NCBI RefSeq assembly: GCF_009687885.1
Contig: NZ_BLAF01000012.1
Coordinates: 1-64,000 of the forward strand
DNA from: Acrocarpospora pleiomorpha
GTDB taxonomy: Bacteria; Actinomycetota; Actinomycetes; Streptosporangiales; Streptosporangiaceae
Length of the DNA: 64,000 nucleotides
Reading direction: 5' to 3'
Part shown: positions 59,988-64,000 of the stretch, piece after piece
Layout of the letters: every line of letters begins with the position of its first letter
Position numbering within the stretch: the stretch's first letter is position 1
The notes under the pieces: model-generated
The model's database searches: none
What the model saw: the letters and a program-made list of their open reading frames with translations, nothing else
What the model was told of the DNA's origin: nothing
Program-made: the position numbers and the translations under genes

Positions 59988-61367
59988 ATGTCTCACACCC
60001 CCCTCGACTCGTCCGTCTCGGCCGGTTCCATCAACGCACGCATCGACGCGATGCCGAAGGTCGGCCTCAGCCGCGCCGCCTGGTTCGCGCTCATGCTCTG
60101 CTTCTTCTTCGCCAACTACGACATCTCCGTCCTCACCATCACCCTGCCCGCGATGCGGGACGAGTTCGGCCTGGCCGGCGCCGAGCTGGGCTACCCCATC
60201 ACCTGGAATCTCGTCGGCTACTGCGTCGGGGCGTACCTGTTCGGCCACATCGCGGACCGGCACGGCCGCCAGCGGGGGCTCCTGCTGACCATCGCCGCGC
60301 TTGGCGCGGGCGGGCTGCTCACGGCGTTCTCGTGGGATGTGTGGTCGCTGACGTTCTTCCGGTTCGTCACCGGCTGCGGGATGGGGGCGGTGCTGGCGCT
60401 GTGCTCGGCGTACATCGGCGAGATGGCGCCGAAGCACCAGCGCGGCGGCTACCTGTCCCGCCTCTACACCGTCGGCACCGTCCTGCTTCTGCTGGTCGGC
60501 TTCGCCTCCCTGCCGGTGCTGTCGGCCTTCGCCGGCGGCTGGCGCTGGCTGCTGGCCTTCGGCGCGCTGGTGCTGCTGGTGCTGCCGCTGGTCAATCGCC
60601 GGGCCCTGGTCGAGTCGCCACGCTGGCTGGTCACGGTGGGCCGGGCCAGGGAGGCCGACCAGATCGTGCGCGACATGGAGTCCCGCGTCGGCCTGCCGCC
60701 GGGCGGGACCGGCGTGCCGGTTGAGGCCCCCGCCGAGCAGGCGACCACGGCGGACGAGGAGCGGGTCCCGGCCCGCGCGCTGTTCAAGGCGCCGTACCTG
60801 TCGCGCATGCTCATCGTGCTGGGCTTCTGGTTCATCTTCTATCTCGCCATGTACGGCTATGCCAGCTACCTCCCGCTGATTCTGGAAGGCATCGGCATCT
60901 CCACCTCCGACGCGGTCCTGGTCAGCGTGCTGACCCGGGCGATGCCGCTGATCTCGGGGGTGGCGGCCGTGCTCCTGGTGGAGCGCATGGAACGCCGGAC
61001 CATGGTCGTCATCGGCACGCTGGTGTTCGCAGCCGCGCTGCTGCTGATCAGCCTCGACCTCGGGGAGGCCGTGGCGACGATCGGCGCGCTGTTCAGCTCG
61101 TTCGGCATCGCGTTCATGGCGACCCCGGCGTACACCTACACCGCGGAGATCTTCCCCACCCGCGCCCGCGGCACCGCCTCCGCCATCGCCGACGGCGTCG
61201 GCCACCTCGGCGGCGCGGTCACCCCGTTCGTGGTCCTGCCGATCCTGACCACCTACGGCGCCCGCCCGGCGTCGTTCGTGATGGTGGCCCTACTGCTGAT
61301 CGCAGCCGGAATCATCCGCCTCGGCGTACGCACCCGCGACCGGGCCCTGGCGGAAATCGCCACCTGA
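59988..61367 (+). CDS. MFS transporter (sugar-porter/aromatic-acid symporter type)
   Basis: ATG 59988 with AAGGAG five bases upstream. 459 residues with 12 hydrophobic helices. Loop 2-3 motif HIADRHGRQRG matches the MFS G-x3-D-R/K-x-G-R-R/K signature, and the first helix carries FFFANYDISVLTITLPAM with an Asp as in acid:H+ symporters. A cytoplasmic central loop (SPRWLVTVGRAREADQIVRDME) and PTRARGTASAIADGVGHLGGAV are typical of the SP/AAHS branch. It lies 142 bp after LysR, in a gap with a GCACATGTGC palindrome, and probably imports the acid that the double CoA transferase activates. Confidence 0.88.
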   Translation: MSHTPLDSSVSAGSINARIDAMPKVGLSRAAWFALMLCFFFANYDISVLTITLPAMRDEFGLAGAELGYPITWNLVGYCVGAYLFGHIADRHGRQRGLLLTIAALGAGGLLTAFSWDVWSLTFFRFVTGCGMGAVLALCSAYIGEMAPKHQRGGYLSRLYTVGTVLLLLVGFASLPVLSAFAGGWRWLLAFGALVLLVLPLVNRRALVESPRWLVTVGRAREADQIVRDMESRVGLPPGGTGVPVEAPAEQATTADEERVPARALFKAPYLSRMLIVLGFWFIFYLAMYGYASYLPLILEGIGISTSDAVLVSVLTRAMPLISGVAAVLLVERMERRTMVVIGTLVFAAALLLISLDLGEAVATIGALFSSFGIAFMATPAYTYTAEIFPTRARGTASAIADGVGHLGGAVTPFVVLPILTTYGARPASFVMVALLLIAAGIIRLGVRTRDRALAEIAT

Positions 61368-61477
61368 CCGCCTAAGATCACGGAGGACATGAAACGGCAT
61401 CCTAGATCTGGCCCAGGGCGCCGGGAAACCCCAGACTGAGGTTGTCACGGGTTGTCACGGACGACGGGGGAGGCAAG

Positions 61478-62710
61478 ATGGCGGACCCGCACATCGACGT
61501 GGCGCACGCGGCCCAGCCCGAGCGGCGGACCGAACTGGACGCGATTCGCGCGCTGGTCGTGGTCGGGCTGGTGTTCTTCCATTCGGCGCTGGTGTTCGAC
61601 ACCCGCGACGACTACTACGTGAAGAACGCCGAGACCACCGACGCGACCATGATCGTGGCAGGGCTGGGCATGGTGTGGGCGATGCCGGCGCTCTTCCTCG
61701 TCGCCGGTCTCGGCTCGTGGCACTCGCTCCGCCGGCGTGGCGCGGGCGGGTTCGCGACGGAGCGGCTGCTGCGGCTCGGCGTCCCGCTGGTCTTCGCGAC
61801 CCTCACGATCATCCCGGTGCCGCAGTGGCTCCGGCTGCGGGCCGACCCCGCCTACCACGAGTCGTACCTGCAGTTCTTACCGCAATTTTTCAACATTCAC
61901 CTGGATTTATCCGACTTTCCGTTCATCGTGGCGGGCGAGCACTTCGAGACCGGGCACCTGTGGTTCGTGGAGATGCTGCTCGCGTACGCGCTGCTGCTCG
62001 CCCTGGCGCTCCGCTGGCTCCCCCGCGACCTCGGCCACCGGATCCGCGACCGGCTGGCCGTCACCGTAGCGCCGCGCGGCGCGGTGCTGCTGCTGCCGGC
62101 CATCCCGATCGCGCTGATCACCGCCCTGCACGGCATGGAGGAGGCCTTCGCGGGCTGGAGCCGCTGGGCATACCTGCTCTTCTTCCTCTACGGATTCGTG
62201 CTCGCCTCCGACGACCGATTCCGGACCGCGATGCGCCGCGACGCGACCCTCGCCCTCGTGGCCGGCCTGATCCTCTTCTCCATCGGCACACCAGGCTTCC
62301 TGACCATGGCCGGCACGCCGGGCGCGGACCCCCTCACCGACATGACCGCCCTCGCGATCGGCAGCCGCGTCCTGTTCGGCGCGGCAGGCTGGTGCTGCGT
62401 GGTCGCGATCCTGGGCCTGCTCGACCGCCGCCGATCAGCCCGGACTTCCGCGCCGGACCCTGAACCGCATCCGCGAGGCGGCCTGGGGACGCGCCTGTAC
62501 GGCTACCTCGCCACCGCCGTACTGCCGCTGTACATCCTGCACCAGCCAATCGTCGTCGCCGTCGCGTACGTCGTGATCCGCTGGGACGCCCCGATGGTAC
62601 TCAAGTACCTCACGATCGTCACAGCCTCCCTCACCCTGACCGTAGCCGCCTACGACCTGCTGGTCCGCCGCACGCGCCCAACCCGCTTCCTGTTCGGCAT
62701 GCGCAACTGA
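61478..62710 (+). CDS. Acyltransferase family 3-like integral membrane protein
   Basis: ATG 61478 follows GGGGGAGG; a start at 61442 is less likely. 410 residues with about ten helices. TELDAIRALVVVGLVFFHSALVF is the usual opening with the catalytic-type His, followed by ATERLLRLGVPLVFATL, GHLWFVEMLLAYALLLAL and a C-terminal LYGYLATAVLPLYILHQPIVVAVAYVVIRW. Family members transfer acyl groups to surface sugars or glycopolymers. A tandem GTTGTCACGG repeat (61441-61460) precedes the start and may be regulatory. The short segment at 61876-61919 is AT-richer than its surroundings. Target molecule unknown. Confidence 0.88.
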   Translation: MADPHIDVAHAAQPERRTELDAIRALVVVGLVFFHSALVFDTRDDYYVKNAETTDATMIVAGLGMVWAMPALFLVAGLGSWHSLRRRGAGGFATERLLRLGVPLVFATLTIIPVPQWLRLRADPAYHESYLQFLPQFFNIHLDLSDFPFIVAGEHFETGHLWFVEMLLAYALLLALALRWLPRDLGHRIRDRLAVTVAPRGAVLLLPAIPIALITALHGMEEAFAGWSRWAYLLFFLYGFVLASDDRFRTAMRRDATLALVAGLILFSIGTPGFLTMAGTPGADPLTDMTALAIGSRVLFGAAGWCCVVAILGLLDRRRSARTSAPDPEPHPRGGLGTRLYGYLATAVLPLYILHQPIVVAVAYVVIRWDAPMVLKYLTIVTASLTLTVAAYDLLVRRTRPTRFLFGMRN

Positions 62711-62756
62711 ACGAGAACCAGCACGACCAGGCGGCGGTGCGGGCAAGGTCCGCCAG

Positions 62757-63035
62757 CTAGATTCCCCGTGTCGAGTTGCTCGCGCGTTCAGCTTCGCGCT
62801 TCAGTTTGCGCCAGCCGCCGGCCTGATTGTTGGCGATAATCTGCCTGAACATGGCGGTGAGAGCGGGCACGTTGATGGTTTCACCCTGACGAAAGGCCAC
62901 CGTGCGGGCCGGCCGGATTTCTACACCGCCGGCCCGAACAACGCAGCCTCGCCTGCGCGGGTCGCGGCGATGCGGGCGGTCACTGCTGTTCGTCCTGCTG
63001 CGGCGTGCCGCGGAGGCTACGTCGGACCTGCCCAT
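62757..63035 (-). CDS. Doubtful small ORF
   Basis: A 92-codon frame whose second half (TVAFRQGETINVPALTAMFRQIIANNQAGGWRKLKREAER) looks protein-like, but it overlaps the end of the LtrA gene by 56 bp on the same strand and shows weaker third-position GC than neighbours. No family recognised. The 62711-62979 gap otherwise holds nothing I can name. Confidence 0.25.
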   Translation of the reverse strand: MGRSDVASAARRSRTNSSDRPHRRDPRRRGCVVRAGGVEIRPARTVAFRQGETINVPALTAMFRQIIANNQAGGWRKLKREAERASNSTRGI

Positions 63036-64000
63036 TGCGAGTGGTCTCGACGACGATGAGGGCGGTCAGGACGGCCACCGAGCCGGCCAGACCGGCGAGT
63101 GGTGGGAGGACGACGGCGGCTGGCAGGACGGCGAGGAGCACGCAGGTCGCCACTAACCGCGGAAGGCTCAGCGCACCGTGCATGCGGCGCTCGAACAGCA
63201 GGTGCCCGGCCAGGTACAGCGCGAGGCCGCCGAAGAGCGGAAGCGCGTAGAAGGCGCCCAACGGCTTGCCCTCGCCGGCGTGCGCCACCACGCCCTCGAC
63301 GCCGAGGGCGGCCAGCACGATGCCGGCGACGACGGGAAAATGCCCGTACGTGTACGCCTCGACCGCCAGGTCGACCCTGGCTCGGCCGCGCGCCTCGACG
63401 AGCCGGTGCTCGGCCGCGAGCGACACCACGTCGAAGTACAGCCACCACAGGCAAACGGCGACGGCGACGCCGAGAATGGTTGCGAACAACAGCGGCGCGC
63501 TGATGGGCTGGTCGGCGGCGCCGACACCGATGGCGACGACCGACTCGCCGATGGCCAGGATGATGAACAGGCCGTGCCGTTCGGTCAGGTGCGCCGGGCT
63601 GTGCAGCCGCCAGCCGCCGCGTCTGGCGGTGAGATAGATGCCGAGCCAGTCCACCAGGAGGGCCACGGTGAACAGCAGCGTCTGGGTCCAGCCACCCAGC
63701 AGTGCCCCGGACACCAGCAGAGCCGCAGCCGCCGTCATCGGCAGCCAGGTGACCACGATCTGGTGCCGCAACCCGGCGTCACCGGTGGCAGCCACGGCGT
63801 ACACCGCAAGGTGCACGCAGCGGACCAGCAGATAGGCGCACACCAGCACAAGGGGGCCGTCCAGGCCCCCGGGGCCGTCCCGCCACGCCTCGGGAATGGT
63901 CAAGGCGACCACGAACATCGCCGCCATCGCGACGACCATCCCCGCCCGCACGAACCCCTCGTCGGCGCGCGAATGGTTTCCCAGCCATGTGTAGCCCGAC
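62980..64000 (-). CDS. Low temperature requirement protein A (LtrA)-family membrane protein, 5' end outside window
   Basis: The frame stays open to the window edge (SGYTWLGNHSRADEGFVRAGM...), so the start lies beyond 64000. At least 340 residues with many helices. YTWLGN...DEG, FLAA-type IPEAWRD, the GLFIILAIGESVVAIG motif and VEAYTYGHFPVVAGIVLAALG are hallmarks of the LtrA family. The original Listeria ltrA mutant grows poorly in the cold, but no biochemical function is agreed. The C-terminal tail (RRSLRGTPQQDEQQ) is hydrophilic. Confidence 0.9.
   Translation of the reverse strand, partial: SGYTWLGNHSRADEGFVRAGMVVAMAAMFVVALTIPEAWRDGPGGLDGPLVLVCAYLLVRCVHLAVYAVAATGDAGLRHQIVVTWLPMTAAAALLVSGALLGGWTQTLLFTVALLVDWLGIYLTARRGGWRLHSPAHLTERHGLFIILAIGESVVAIGVGAADQPISAPLLFATILGVAVAVCLWWLYFDVVSLAAEHRLVEARGRARVDLAVEAYTYGHFPVVAGIVLAALGVEGVVAHAGEGKPLGAFYALPLFGGLALYLAGHLLFERRMHGALSLPRLVATCVLLAVLPAAVVLPPLAGLAGSVAVLTALIVVETTRNGQVRRSLRGTPQQDEQQ

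Overview
The window is very GC-rich, its genes are densely packed, and many adjacent starts and stops overlap as ATGA. It carries LacI-regulated ABC sugar uptake, PknB-type kinases, nSTAND/WD40 proteins and CaiB/ACAD acyl-CoA clusters. All of this points to a soil actinomycete; a Streptosporangiales genus such as Nonomuraea is my best guess, by inference only. I saw no tRNA, rRNA or CRISPR array.

Region 1 (1-3.6 kb) looks like a hypoxia or nitrogen-oxide block: the 5' part of a membrane-anchored cupredoxin/nitrite-reductase-like gene, an internally deleted radical SAM gene and a C-terminally short Acg-like nitroreductase, with DosR-like boxes in front. Region 2 (3.7-9.2 kb) holds a lipoprotein, two tandem Ser/Thr kinases with Mce-associated-like outer domains, and an SPFH protein.

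Region 3 (9.3-30.7 kb) is a carbohydrate island. It has a GH5 enzyme, an ABC sugar importer, a GH3 enzyme and two LacI regulators. It also has nearly every step of a non-phosphorylative pentose or aldonate route: aldose dehydrogenases, lactonase, an IlvD/Edd sugar-acid dehydratase with Cys59/127/200, an enolase-superfamily dehydratase, an FAH-type 2-keto-3-deoxy acid dehydratase and an RraA-like protein. A recurring AGTTTCGAAACT-like motif lies before each transcription unit and probably ties them into one regulon.

Region 4 (30.7-39.2 kb) is accessory DNA: a transposase relic, a 1336-residue HTH/nSTAND/14-WD40 protein bracketed by diverged direct repeats of about 110 bp, a DUF2000/AraC pair, a broken secreted protein, a lipoprotein and a secreted beta-propeller.

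Region 5 (39.3-62.7 kb) is acyl-CoA catabolism. A 5'-truncated enoyl-CoA hydratase, a paired ACAD, a thiolase and a GntR-controlled divergent unit come first. That divergent unit resembles mesaconyl-CoA hydratase, mesaconyl-CoA C1-C4 transferase, an acyl-CoA dehydrogenase, a citramalyl/malyl-CoA lyase and a thioesterase. A second cluster (DUF35, a Cys-less thiolase, ECH and a fused double CaiB transferase, with LysR and MFS genes) follows. An FtsX-type ABC transporter with a two-component system sits between the two, and direct repeats mark its edges. The window ends with an acyltransferase and a partial LtrA gene.
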